A stretch of 42,327 nucleotides of DNA, taken from contig NZ_LIPP01000231.1 of the NCBI RefSeq assembly GCF_001418335.1, positions 1 through 42,327 on the forward strand, in the 5' to 3' direction. The translations under genes were made by a program, and so were the position numbers. Shown here in pieces: positions 1-7,756 of this stretch. Numbering within the stretch: the first letter of the stretch is position 1; each line of letters starts with the position of its first letter. The notes beneath the pieces were generated by a model, which saw only the letters and a list, made by a program, of their open reading frames with translations, did not search any database and had not been told where the DNA came from. This DNA is from Streptomyces aurantiacus. Its GTDB lineage: Bacteria > Actinomycetota > Actinomycetes > Streptomycetales > Streptomycetaceae.

Positions 1-266
1 TCCTCGCCCTCGGCGAGGCGGAAGCCGCCGCCGACGGTGAAGCGGTCGAAGACGACCGTGCCCTCGCTCTCCTCCTCCGTGTGCTCGGCCTCGACGCCCG
101 CGACCAGTTCCAGCGTGATCTGTTCGATGTCGAAGGCCGCGTCACCGCCCTGGAGCCGGACCTCGCCCGACAGTGTGCCGCCGGGCAGGGTGGGCCCCGG
201 GCTCAGGACCGTGTCCACCGTGGGGCCGCCCACGCCGAGTGATCCGAGCAGCCGTTTGAACACCAT
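1..266 (-). CDS. Spo0M-like sporulation-control protein (3' end outside window)
   Basis: This is the first 88 codons of a minus-strand gene that runs off the left edge. The protein begins MVFKRLLGSLGVGG and continues with alternating hydrophobic strands rich in Gly and Val, including GTLSGEVRLQGG and IEQITLELVAGVE. That is the pattern of the arrestin-like N-terminal half of the Spo0M family, cytoplasmic proteins that modulate sporulation in Bacillus and are common in Streptomyces. The ATG is fixed by a GAAGGAG ribosome binding site about ten bases upstream. It follows the HflX-like gene on the same strand with a gap of 56 bases. The C-terminal half cannot be seen, so the family call rests on the N-terminus alone. 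Confidence 0.75.
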   Translation of the reverse strand, partial: MVFKRLLGSLGVGGPTVDTVLSPGPTLPGGTLSGEVRLQGGDAAFDIEQITLELVAGVEAEHTEEESEGTVVFDRFTVGGGFRLAEGE

Positions 267-322
267 TGAGGGGTCCACTCCTTCATGTGCGGGTGGGTGT
301 TGCTCTACGTACATGTAGAAGA

Positions 323-916
323 TTAAGGGCGACCGGTCGCCCCGGAATCCTGTCCCCCCAGGTGGGGGTCGGCGCCGGGCGGAGCGGACGGCAGGATTCC
401 GGCGAAACTCACCGCCGGGCACCCGAACGACCGGGACAGCGCGCCGGACTGACGTGGTGTCAGGTCATTGAGGAAGACCACCGCGTCCGCACCCGATCGC
501 TCGCACAGCGCGGCCACCTCGCGGACCTTGCCGTAACTCATCAGTGTCCGCGAGGAGTACGGCAGTCCCATCTTTTCCGCCCCGCCGTTCGAGACACCCC
601 GGCGCTGCACGATCAGCCCCACGACCCGGGCGCCGCGCGCCCGGAGGGCGGTGGCCGCCGCGTCCATGAGGGCGGCGAAGTCCTTCTGCTTGGCGGAGAA
701 GTAGCCCGCGACCAGGACATCGGCCCCCGCGAGCACGAACCCGGTGCCCGCGGGCACCGCCCCATCGATGCGCGGCCGTCCACCGGCCCGGCGCTCGCGT
801 CGGCCACGTCTCGGGTTCTGGTGCACGGATCCACCGTAGGGACCGACTGTCTGCGGCGACACGCGATGACGACGCCGGGGGCGCACTCCGCCTGCGAGGG
901 ACGTGACCTGCGCCAC
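323..916 (-). CDS. HflX-like N-terminal domain protein without a GTPase domain
   Basis: From about residue 63 the protein matches the N-terminal domain of the ribosome-associated GTPase HflX. The segments are ADVLVAGYF, then ARVVGLIVQRR, a 'S/G-x-G-K-V-R-E' segment (SYGKVREVAALCERSGADA) and VVFLNDLTPRQSGALSR. The protein stops there: the G domain with its P-loop is absent, so it cannot hydrolyse GTP by the HflX mechanism. Streptomyces genomes carry such short paralogues, often annotated HflX-like. The first 60 residues are Arg-rich and look untranslated. In-frame GTG codons at 826 and further in are alternative starts, so the 5' end is uncertain. It may act as a stand-alone ribosome-binding module, but that is inference. 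Confidence 0.65.
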   Translation of the reverse strand: MAQVTSLAGGVRPRRRHRVSPQTVGPYGGSVHQNPRRGRRERRAGGRPRIDGAVPAGTGFVLAGADVLVAGYFSAKQKDFAALMDAAATALRARGARVVGLIVQRRGVSNGGAEKMGLPYSSRTLMSYGKVREVAALCERSGADAVVFLNDLTPRQSGALSRSFGCPAVSFAGILPSAPPGADPHLGGQDSGATGRP

Positions 917-970
917 TCGCCCTGCCGCGTCCGGACGGCCTACTTTGCTATTCCTTTACACTGGGCGAGA

Positions 971-1010
971 CGTGTGATGACGCGTGATGACGTGTGGTGA
1001 CGGGTGATGC
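971..1010. repeat. 10-bp tandem repeat, four copies
   Basis: Four adjacent 10-bp units read CGTGTGATGA, CGCGTGATGA, CGTGTGGTGA and CGGGTGATGC. They lie in the divergent gap between the HflX-like gene and the CNNM/CBS operon. The period is close to one helical turn, so each unit would present the same DNA face. Whether it binds a protein is unknown. Confidence 0.8.
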
Positions 1011-1166
1011 CGACCGGCGAAGCCCGACGGAGCGGCAAAGCCATACGCATCCCGACGAAGACTGATGACGATCAAGGAGCAGCGGTTCCACCATGGGTGA
1101 ACCTCCCAGTACCGACCGTGCCATTCCCGGCCCGAGACGCGCGCGTGCGGGAGCGGGGGTGGCACG

Positions 1167-2579
1167 GTGACCGAGATCCTGCTGCTTCTGCTCGCCCTGT
1201 CGCTCACGCTCGCCTGTGCGTTGTTCGTGGCGGCCGAGTTCTCGCTGACCACCGTCGAGCGCGGTGATCTGGAGCGGGCGGCCGAGGCGGGCGAGCGGGG
1301 CGCCGACGGTGCGCTCAAGGCCGTACGGAAGCTGACGTTCCAGCTGTCCGGCGCCCAGCTGGGCATCACCGTCACCTCCCTGGTGATCGGCATGCTCGCC
1401 GAGCCGTCGCTGGCCGTGCTCCTGGAAGGGCCGCTCAAGTCGGTGGGCCTGGGCGGCGCCGCCTCGACGGTGGCGACCGTGCTGGGCGTGGTGGTCTCCA
1501 CCGTCGTCCTGATGGTGGTCGGCGAGCTGGTGCCGAAGAACTGGGCGATTTCGCGCCCGCTGGCCGTCGCGAAGGTGGTCGCGGGACCGCAGCGCGGTTT
1601 CACGGCGGCGTTCGGCCCGTTCATCCGGCATCTCAACAACACCGCCAACCGGTTCGTACGCCGCTTCGGTTTGGAGCCCGCCGAGGAGCTGGCCTCCGCG
1701 CGCGGCCCCGAGGAACTCGTCGCGCTGGCCCAGCACTCGGCCGCCCAGGGCTCCCTGGAGCCGGACTCCGCCGAACTGTTCGTCCGTACGCTGCATCTCA
1801 GCGAGCTGACCGCCCAGAGCGTGATGACCCCGCGCGTCGACGTGCGGGCGCTGGAGGCGCACGCCACGGCCGCCGACGCCGCCGACCTCACGCACGCGAC
1901 CGGCCTGTCCCGCTTCCCCGTCTACCGCGACAGCCTGGACGAGGTCGTCGGCACGGTCCACATCCGTGACGTACTCGCCCTGGAGCCCGGCAAGCGGGCC
2001 GTGACACCCGTCACCGAGCTGGCCACGGCCCCGCTCCTGGTGCCGGACAGCCTGCCCGCCGACCGGCTCCTCGAACGGATGCGGACCGCCCGCACGATGG
2101 CCGTCGTCATCGACGAGTACGGCGGCACGGCGGGTGTGGCCACGGTGGAGGACATCGTGGAGGAGGTCGTCGGCGAGGTCCGCGACGAGCACGACCCCGT
2201 CGAGGTGCCCGACCTGCTGCCCGCCCCCGCCACGGCGGACGGCCGCGCGGCCTGGGAGGCGGACGGCGGCGTACGGCTCGACGAGCTGGCCGGGATAGGC
2301 CTGCGCGCGCCGGACGGGCCGTACGAGACGATCGCGGGGCTGGTCGCCACCCGGCTCGCCCGCATCCCGGCCGAGGGCGACGTCCTCGACCTGGACGGCT
2401 GGCGGCTCGACGTCCTCGACGTGGAGCACCACCGGGCCGACCGCGTCCGCATCACCGAACCGGCCGACGAGACCACCGACCCGGCCGCCCCGGCCGACCC
2501 CGCCGACGAGCCGGTCCAGGAGTCGGCCGGCGAATCGGTCCAGGAGTCGGCCGGCCAGAGTGCGCGGGAGTCCCGATGA
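1167..2579 (+). CDS. CNNM/CBS-domain membrane protein (CorC/HlyC family), first of pair
   Basis: The 470-residue protein has the full domain order of the HlyC/CorC family. An N-terminal DUF21/CNNM membrane domain (about residues 1-190) contains LFVAAEFSLTTVER, GAQLGITVTSLVIG and VVGELVPKNWAIS, the hallmark motifs. A CBS pair follows (about 205-335; SVMTPRVDVRAL, SRFPVYRDS, IDEYGGTAGVATVEDIVEE), then a C-terminal CorC/HlyC domain (about 340-430). The tail is Asp/Glu/Pro-rich with a repeated QESAGES segment. The family is linked to Mg/Co ion homeostasis and is mislabelled hemolysin in older annotation. GTG was chosen because GCGGGGG lies about eight bases before it and the hydrophobic segment starts at once. 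It overlaps the next gene by four bases. Confidence 0.92.
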   Translation: MTEILLLLLALSLTLACALFVAAEFSLTTVERGDLERAAEAGERGADGALKAVRKLTFQLSGAQLGITVTSLVIGMLAEPSLAVLLEGPLKSVGLGGAASTVATVLGVVVSTVVLMVVGELVPKNWAISRPLAVAKVVAGPQRGFTAAFGPFIRHLNNTANRFVRRFGLEPAEELASARGPEELVALAQHSAAQGSLEPDSAELFVRTLHLSELTAQSVMTPRVDVRALEAHATAADAADLTHATGLSRFPVYRDSLDEVVGTVHIRDVLALEPGKRAVTPVTELATAPLLVPDSLPADRLLERMRTARTMAVVIDEYGGTAGVATVEDIVEEVVGEVRDEHDPVEVPDLLPAPATADGRAAWEADGGVRLDELAGIGLRAPDGPYETIAGLVATRLARIPAEGDVLDLDGWRLDVLDVEHHRADRVRITEPADETTDPAAPADPADEPVQESAGESVQESAGQSARESR

Positions 2580-3607
2580 GTACGTCCACCACCCTCCAAC
2601 TGACCATCGGTGCCCTGACCCTGCTGACCAACGCGTTCTTCGTCGGCGCGGAGTTCGCCCTGATCTCCGTGCGCCGGAGCCAGATCGAGCCGCTGGCCCA
2701 GGCGGGCAACAAGCGGGCCCGGATGACCCTGTGGGGCCTGCGGCACATCTCGGCGATGATGGCGACCGCCCAACTCGGCATCACCGTCTCGTCGTTGGTG
2801 CTCGGCGCGGTCGCCGAGCCGGCCATCGCACATCTGCTGGAGCCCGCCTTCGAGGCGGCGCACATCCCGCACGGCCTCGTGCACCCGATCGCCTTCGTGA
2901 TCGCGCTCGGCGTGGCGACGTATCTGCACATGCTGATCGGCGAGATGGTCCCGAAGAACCTGGCGCTCGCCGCGCCGGTACAGACCGCGCTGCTGCTGGG
3001 CCCGGCCCTGGTGGCCCTCACCCGGGCGCTGAAGCCGGTCATTTTCGGCATCAACTCCTTCGCCAACGCCCTGCTGAAACTGCTGCGCGTCGAGGCCAAG
3101 GACGAGGTGGAGTCGGCCTTCACGGACGACCAGCTCGCCCGTATGGTCGTCGACTCCAGCCAGGCCGGACTCCTCACGGCAGCCGACGGCGAGCGGCTGC
3201 GCGACGCCTTGGAGCTGGGCACCCGCCCGGTCGGCGAGATTCTCGTCCCGGCCCAGCGGATGCGTACGGTCGACGACACGGTGACCCCGGCGCGGCTGGA
3301 GCGCGCGGCGGCCGAGGCCGGCTTCTCCCGGTTCCCGGTGACGGGCGGGGACGGCACGCTGCTCGGCTACCTGCACATCAAGGACACCCTCGGCGTCACC
3401 GACCGGGACCGTCCCTTCGCGCGGGGCGCCCTGCACCCGGTGACCCGTGTCCGCATCGACACCCCGCTCGACGACACCCTCACCGCGCTGCGGGCCACGG
3501 GCAGCCACCTCGCCGCGGTCACCGGCGAGGCGGGCAACGTCCTCGGCTTCGTCACGATGGAGGACGTCCTGTCGGAGCTGGTCGGACCGTCCCCCGCGGG
3601 GGTCTGA
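2576..3607 (+). CDS. CNNM/CBS-domain membrane protein, second of pair
   Basis: This 343-residue paralogue of the preceding gene has the DUF21/CNNM membrane domain (AFFVGAEFALISVRRSQIE, AQLGITVSSLVLG, IGEMVPKNLALA) and a CBS pair (FSRFPVTGGDGTLLGYLHI and GFVTMEDVLSELVG). It ends there, without the C-terminal CorC/HlyC domain of its partner. The ATGA overlap with the upstream stop implies translational coupling and roughly equal synthesis. Pairs with one long and one short member are common in Actinobacteria, and the two may form a heterodimer, which is inference. A strong hairpin terminator begins 12 bases after the stop. Confidence 0.92.
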   Translation: MSTSTTLQLTIGALTLLTNAFFVGAEFALISVRRSQIEPLAQAGNKRARMTLWGLRHISAMMATAQLGITVSSLVLGAVAEPAIAHLLEPAFEAAHIPHGLVHPIAFVIALGVATYLHMLIGEMVPKNLALAAPVQTALLLGPALVALTRALKPVIFGINSFANALLKLLRVEAKDEVESAFTDDQLARMVVDSSQAGLLTAADGERLRDALELGTRPVGEILVPAQRMRTVDDTVTPARLERAAAEAGFSRFPVTGGDGTLLGYLHIKDTLGVTDRDRPFARGALHPVTRVRIDTPLDDTLTALRATGSHLAAVTGEAGNVLGFVTMEDVLSELVGPSPAGV

Positions 3608-3618
3608 CCACAGGCCAT

Positions 3619-3659
3619 GGCGGGCGGGCGGACCGGCCCTCCCGGTCCGTCCGCCCGTC
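3619..3659 (+). terminator. 18-bp hairpin ending the CNNM/CBS operon
   Basis: Arms 3619-3636 and 3642-3659 pair over 18 bp around a 5-base loop. Two of the pairs are G-U in the plus-strand RNA and would be A-C mismatches in the minus-strand RNA. The structure therefore favours plus-strand transcripts, as expected after the CBS genes. There is no U-tract, which is usual in Streptomyces. Confidence 0.8.
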
Positions 3660-3713
3660 CGTCCGCCCGCCCGCCCGCCAAGGCCATCGCGGATCACCGC
3701 GGATCACCGCGCC

Positions 3714-4331
3714 TCACCGCAGCGGTCTGCGGATCCACACCTCCCGGGTCACCGCGCCCGGACCGGCGACGGGTCCCGCGGCGGGCCCGGCGCCGGCCCT
3801 GGTGGTGGCGACACCGGACCTGGACCACCCCCAGGCACGGAAGGTCGCAGCCGCCGCGTTCCGCGCATCGTCACCCCCGTCGGCCACGTCACCCCCGTCG
3901 CCGTAGTGGTCCGCGGTCGCGACGACCAGGTCGGCCTCCAGCCGGATCAACAGCCGCTCGACCAGGCGGGTGGCGATGCCGCGGCGGCGGTGGTCGGGCA
4001 GCACCATCAGCTCGGCGAGCAGGAACGCGCGGCCCGAGGCGGTCAGTTCCTCGACGTCGGCGGGCAACTGCTCCTGCAGATCCGGCCACCACTCTCCGGA
4101 ACGCGGCACCCGGAACCCGTACGCGCAGCCGACCGTCCCGGCCGTGTCGGCGACCACCATGTCGAAGCCGGTGTGCTGCACATGCTGCTCCAGCCGGGCC
4201 AGAAAGCCGCGCCGGTCGCGGCGTTCCGCCTCCGTCGCACTTCGGTACGCGCTGACGTACACGTCGGCGACGGCGTCCCGCTGTTGCTCCGCCTGCCACC
4301 GGGACAGCCTCCGCAAGTACACCTCAGCCAT
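3714..4331 (-). CDS. GNAT family N-acetyltransferase
   Basis: The 205-residue protein starts MAEVYLRRLSRW after a GGGGGAGG ribosome binding site. A GNAT fold is indicated by the acetyl-CoA motif A region: AFLLAELMVLPDHRRRGIA followed by TRLVERLL, which contains the R/Q-x-x-G-x-G/A loop (RRRGIA), and before it a VVADTAGTVGCAYGF strand. The C-terminal third carries an Ala/Gly/Pro-rich stretch before a final strand. The acceptor is unknown. The gene faces the CNNM/CBS operon tail to tail across the 3619-3659 hairpin. A small palindrome, CGGTGCC-tc-GGCACCG (4404-4419), lies about 73 bases upstream of the start and may be an operator. Confidence 0.85.
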   Translation of the reverse strand: MAEVYLRRLSRWQAEQQRDAVADVYVSAYRSATEAERRDRRGFLARLEQHVQHTGFDMVVADTAGTVGCAYGFRVPRSGEWWPDLQEQLPADVEELTASGRAFLLAELMVLPDHRRRGIATRLVERLLIRLEADLVVATADHYGDGGDVADGGDDARNAAAATFRAWGWSRSGVATTRAGAGPAAGPVAGPGAVTREVWIRRPLR

Positions 4332-4507
4332 ACGGGCCTCCCCCCGGCCGCCGGACGGGTATCTCCGGATCGGCATCATCACAGCAGGAGCAGCCGGGGT
4401 AAACGGTGCCTCGGCACCGATCGGTGATACCCCGTCACCCACGGGGCGCCCGGGGCACCTGTGGAGCCCTGGGCGGCCGTTGCACGGGGGCGCGGCGCGA
4501 TCCGCCC

Positions 4508-5410
4508 TCAGCCGATGCACACCACGAGCAGACAGAGCTGCGAAGGCGAAGTCGCTGCCGGGTCGGGGCTCGCCGGAGACGTGCCCGAATCGGAGCCGCC
4601 GCCTGAGCCGACCGAGCCGCCCGACCCGCCGGTGGCAGCGGGCGTCGAAGGCTGCGGCGACGCGGCGCCGGCCGCATCGCCCGAGCCCGAGCCTGAGTCC
4701 GAGGAGCCTGAGGAGCCCGAGGAAGAGGACGCGTTCCGCGACCGGGGGTCGGACACCGAAGTCGACGCCGACGCCGACGTCGTACTCGGCGTGGGAACGG
4801 CGTCCGGCCGGGAGCCCTGCGGTGTGACGGAGGTCGGCGCGGCGGCGGCGCGCCGGTCCGACCGGCCGTTCGCGGGCGACCGCGTGGAAGGGGCGGCCGA
4901 GGACCGCTGGTCGTCCGGCCGCGTCGACGACGGGCCCGTGTGCCGCGACGCGTCCTCCTCCGCGGAGCCCAGGCCCGCGGTGTCCGGCGCCGAGGCCGCC
5001 TCCGCCCGGTCGGCCGAGAGCCGGTCGAGGGCGGTGAAGGTCAGGCCGCCGCCGACGAGCGCGACGGCGGTCGCGACCACGGCCCGGCGCTGGTTCTTCT
5101 TCCAGCGGACGCGCTGACGGCGCCGTGCGGCCCGCCCCTGCGGCGCGGGCGGCGCACCCTCGAAGCCGTCGTACGGGTCCGGGTCCGGGGCCGCCGACTC
5201 CGACTCCGACTCCGGCTCCGGCTCCGGTCCGGATTCCGGAACCTCGGCCGGGTCCGCCACCGCCGGGCTCGCGGCGGCCATGGTGGCCCGGGGCTGGACG
5301 GTGGTGTACCGGCTGACGGCGACCGGAGCGATGTCGGGGGCGTAGGCACCGCAACCGGGGCACACCAGGGCGCCGTTGAGATGCCGACGACACGAGGAGC
5401 AGTAGTCCAT
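4508..5410 (-). CDS. SCO2400-type zinc-ribbon, single-pass membrane protein
   Basis: The 300-residue protein opens with MDYCSSCRRHLNGALVCPGCG, whose two CxxC pairs (Cys 4, 7, 17, 20) form a zinc ribbon. A Glu/Pro/Ser-rich linker follows, then a basic cluster (RRRQRVRWKKNQRR, about residue 95-108) and one membrane helix (VVATAVALVGGGLTFTAL). The rest is a long extracytoplasmic Ser/Gly/Pro/Thr-rich low-complexity tail, ending CLLVVC with two Cys. The start motif matches my memory of Streptomyces proteins called SCO2400 family, whose function is unknown. Topology is predicted zinc ribbon inside, tail outside. The low-complexity coding explains the many long open frames on the opposite strand. 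Confidence 0.8.
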   Translation of the reverse strand: MDYCSSCRRHLNGALVCPGCGAYAPDIAPVAVSRYTTVQPRATMAAASPAVADPAEVPESGPEPEPESESESAAPDPDPYDGFEGAPPAPQGRAARRRQRVRWKKNQRRAVVATAVALVGGGLTFTALDRLSADRAEAASAPDTAGLGSAEEDASRHTGPSSTRPDDQRSSAAPSTRSPANGRSDRRAAAAPTSVTPQGSRPDAVPTPSTTSASASTSVSDPRSRNASSSSGSSGSSDSGSGSGDAAGAASPQPSTPAATGGSGGSVGSGGGSDSGTSPASPDPAATSPSQLCLLVVCIG

Positions 5411-5593
5411 CAGCGTCTTCCTGGTTGACGTGTCGTCGACCCGCCGGGGTGAGGGGTCGAGCGGCCAGTCACGCTAACGAGGCTTTCGCAGGACTGTGTG
5501 CAGCCTGTGTGACGCTCCTGCGCGGATTCTCCGGGGCCCACGGGCAATGCGGTGCGCTTCCGGACATCGCGGCCCGTGTCCGGAAGCGGAGCG

Positions 5594-5649
5594 GTACGGC
5601 CGGAGGGGTACGGCCGGTGTCGTACGGCCGGAACCGTACGGCCGGAACG
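5594..5649. repeat. 14-bp tandem repeat, four copies of GTACGGCCGG
   Basis: GTACGGCCGG starts at 5594, 5608, 5622 and 5636, exactly 14 bp apart, with a variable 4-base linker. The last copy merges with the left arm of the hairpin at 5638-5669. It lies downstream of the small membrane protein gene and upstream of the zinc-ribbon gene. Confidence 0.9.
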
Positions 5650-5669
5650 GGCAGCCCCGTTCCGGCCGT
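5638..5669 (-). terminator. 14-bp perfect hairpin after the small membrane protein gene
   Basis: ACGGCCGGAACGGG (5638-5651) pairs perfectly with CCCGTTCCGGCCGT (5656-5669) around a CAGC loop. It sits 15 bases beyond the stop of the gene at 5685-6203, so it most likely ends that transcript. Function is inferred from position. Confidence 0.75.
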
Positions 5670-5684
5670 CAGCGGCATTCCGCC

Positions 5685-6203
5685 CTACTGGCTGCGCAGG
5701 GTGTGGATCTCCTGTCGGGCCGCCTTGATGGCGGACTTGAGCTGTGCGAGGGCGTGTTGCTGCTGCATGGCACGCGACAGCAGCGCGGACGTCTTCCAGC
5801 CGTCGGGGACGGTCGTCTCCTCGAAGGCCGGGAGGGCTTTCTCGACGTAGAAGTCGATCCGCCGTACGACCTCCTCCAACTGGTCGTGGAGCGGCCGGCC
5901 GCGGTCGTCGTTCTCCAGCAGGTGACGCTTCTCGCGCAGCGGCTCCAGGTCGAGCTCCGTGGCGGGGCTCTGCGCGAACCGGCAGGCGACCGTGAGGGTT
6001 TCGTCGAGGTAGCCCGCGAGCCGGTCGAGGTCGGGATCGTCCGCGTGGTCGCGGCGGTTTCGTTCGGCGACGCGCCGGGACAGGCGGTGGCTCAGACTGG
6101 TGAGGACCACCAGGGCGGCCCCGACCAGGCCGGAGACGATCACCTGCCATGACGTCCAGGCCGTGGTGACCTGTTGCGCGAGCATCGCCGTCAAGGGGGA
6201 CAT
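5685..6203 (-). CDS. Small membrane protein of unknown function
   Basis: The 172-residue protein is not recognised. One membrane helix lies near residues 20-37 (WQVIVSGLVGAALVVLTSL). A basic stretch follows (HRLSRRVAERNRR), then a soluble region rich in Glu, Arg and Leu predicted to be mostly helical, perhaps coiled coil, ending SAIKAARQEIHTLRSQ. Codon use is normal for the region. The start is the ATG at 6203, but the upstream sequence has only a weak purine stretch, so a start elsewhere is possible. It lies 126 bases downstream of the Crp/Fnr-like gene on the same strand and may be co-transcribed with it. Confidence 0.6.
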   Translation of the reverse strand: MSPLTAMLAQQVTTAWTSWQVIVSGLVGAALVVLTSLSHRLSRRVAERNRRDHADDPDLDRLAGYLDETLTVACRFAQSPATELDLEPLREKRHLLENDDRGRPLHDQLEEVVRRIDFYVEKALPAFEETTVPDGWKTSALLSRAMQQQHALAQLKSAIKAARQEIHTLRSQ

Positions 6204-6329
6204 GTGTGTGGTTTTCCGTTCTCGGAACCGGGAGTCGGCCGGCCGTGGGACGGCCGTGCCGTGCCTGGGTGAAAGACGAGTGTGGTCTGGCCCCGGGTGG
6301 TGCCGTGGGCCCAGGTCGTGTCCCCGCCG

Positions 6330-7067
6330 TCAGGACTGGGAGGTGACCAGGGCCTTGAGTGCGGGCAGGTCCGTGACGACGAGCCGGCGGTACCTGCTGT
6401 CGATGAGCCGCTTCCTCCGGAGGGTGGCGACGGCGTTCTCCACGGTGGACCGGCCGAGCAGGAGTGCCTCCGCGAGATCCCGCTGGCGCGGACCGTCGAT
6501 GGTCGTGTGCCCGGTGGGGCCGGCCGGGTCCCTGGTGCCGGCGACCATGGCGAGGTGGTGGAGCAGCGCGCTCACCCGGGCCAGTGGTGACCGGCTCGTG
6601 GTGGCGTAGATCCGCTCGTCGCTCCGGTTGCGGTCCTCCAGGCTGCGCAGCAGAGCGCGTTTCGCCTCGTGGTCCTGGGTGAGCAGAAGGTTCACGCGGC
6701 GGGTGTCGCAGGGCAGCACCCAGGTGGTGGTGAGGCACACGGTCCGCACCGACGAACGCGGCTCTATGAGCTTGGCCTCGCCGAGGACCTGCCCGACACC
6801 GCGGAACCGGGCGATCTTCGTGTTGAACGGGAACCGCTCCTGTACGACGCAGCCGCCGAGCACGACGTACATGTGCGTGTCCTTCGGGCGCAGAGGCAGT
6901 TCCGCGCCTTTGAGGTACGTACGGGCGTCGGAACCCCAGATCGCCACGAACAGCGCCCACTTGGCGGCGGGGAGGTGGTCGAGGAAGCTGCCCCTCGGCA
7001 TGGGCTGGCGGCCGCGCAGAACCTCGATGGTGTTGAAGACCTGGGTGTCGGGGGACGGAGACGCCAT
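6330..7067 (-). CDS. Crp/Fnr-family transcriptional regulator
   Basis: The 245-residue protein has a cyclic-nucleotide-binding-like beta barrel (about 25-145). Its signs are FLDHLPAAKWALF, MYVVLGGCVVQ, and a GVGQVLGEAKLIEPRSSVR segment corresponding to the phosphate-binding cassette, with Gly-Glu kept and a Ser-Ser-x-Arg end. A winged helix-turn-helix follows (about 185-240; PRQRDLAEALLLGRSTVENA). It is likely a DNA-binding regulator; whether it binds cAMP is unknown. ATG 7067 was chosen over the longer frame because GGAGGTGAGGACC directly precedes it and the upstream frame encodes only Arg/Pro repeats. The 6-bp repeat at 7085-7140 lies in its leader. Confidence 0.85.
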   Translation of the reverse strand: MASPSPDTQVFNTIEVLRGRQPMPRGSFLDHLPAAKWALFVAIWGSDARTYLKGAELPLRPKDTHMYVVLGGCVVQERFPFNTKIARFRGVGQVLGEAKLIEPRSSVRTVCLTTTWVLPCDTRRVNLLLTQDHEAKRALLRSLEDRNRSDERIYATTSRSPLARVSALLHHLAMVAGTRDPAGPTGHTTIDGPRQRDLAEALLLGRSTVENAVATLRRKRLIDSRYRRLVVTDLPALKALVTSQS

Positions 7068-7084
7068 GGTCCTCACCTCCGAGG

Positions 7085-7140
7085 ACCGGACACGGGCCCG
7101 GACACGGGTACGGGTACGGGTACGGGCATGGGCATGGGGG
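7085..7140. repeat. 6-bp CGGGTA/CGGACA/GGGCAT tandem repeat
   Basis: A run of 6-bp units (CGGACA, CGGGTA and GGGCAT variants) lies within 75 bases upstream of the Crp/Fnr-like start codon. It falls in the presumed 5' leader. The translations it gives in the overlapping frames are simple Arg-Thr or Pro-Val repeats, not a conserved protein. Confidence 0.8.
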
Positions 7141-7721
7141 CGGGGCCGGCGGTACCGGCGACGGCGGCGCGAGGCGTCGGGGTCACGCAGGGTGAGGGGC
7201 GAAAAGCGGGGCGCGGCGGGGCAGAGTCGTCCGATGCCTGGGCGGGCCGGGTGATCGGCACGACTACGCCGCGCTCGACGGCGATTGCCATGAGGGTCTG
7301 AGCTCCTTCGGTGGAGGAACAGGAATTGGCGGGTCCAGCGCCCTCTCCACCACATGGCGCGCCCGGCTGGTTAGACCGGGCAACGAGGCTTCCAAGGCGT
7401 CTGCAAGCAGCACGGTACAGCCCTCGCCCACTTGGCGCACACAGCCTCTGGACGGTGTCGTCGGTGCGTCGGTAAAACCCCTTGAGAAGGGTTGCTGCAA
7501 ATCCCTTGTGACGGGGCTTCTCCGGACCGGAACGACTTCAAGATCAACTGCCGTGAAGGCGGTACGGGCGCGACCCGGAAGCTGAACTGGATTTCCATCG
7601 ATCGAAAGGCGCGCATTGAGGAAATCCGCCGTCGAATATCACAAGCAAACCCGGAATTCGTTGCACGGGCAACGGGTGGATTGTCTTCGAATGCATTGCC
7701 AGAAAAGGTACGGGAACATGC

Positions 7722-7756
7722 GGGAGGCCCCGCGGTAACCATCCGCGAGGCCTCCC
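7722..7756. terminator. Hairpin of 8+5 bp, terminator-like
   Basis: GGGAGGCC (7722-7729) pairs with GGCCTCCC (7749-7756). After one C/A mismatch, CGCGG (7731-7735) pairs with CCGCG (7743-7747) around the loop TAACCAT. It lies in the gene-poor stretch, so whichever transcript it would end is not annotated. Confidence 0.6.

Noticed and set aside
948..2432. 494-codon open frame on the minus strand opposite the first CNNM/CBS gene
   Set aside because: It is low-complexity Arg/Gly/His-rich, lacks family motifs, and the plus-strand protein has clear CNNM, CBS and CorC motifs.
5410..6960. 516-codon open frame on the minus strand
   Set aside because: It is Arg/Pro-rich without motifs and overlaps the Crp/Fnr-like and small membrane protein genes in another frame of the same strand, both of which have better composition.
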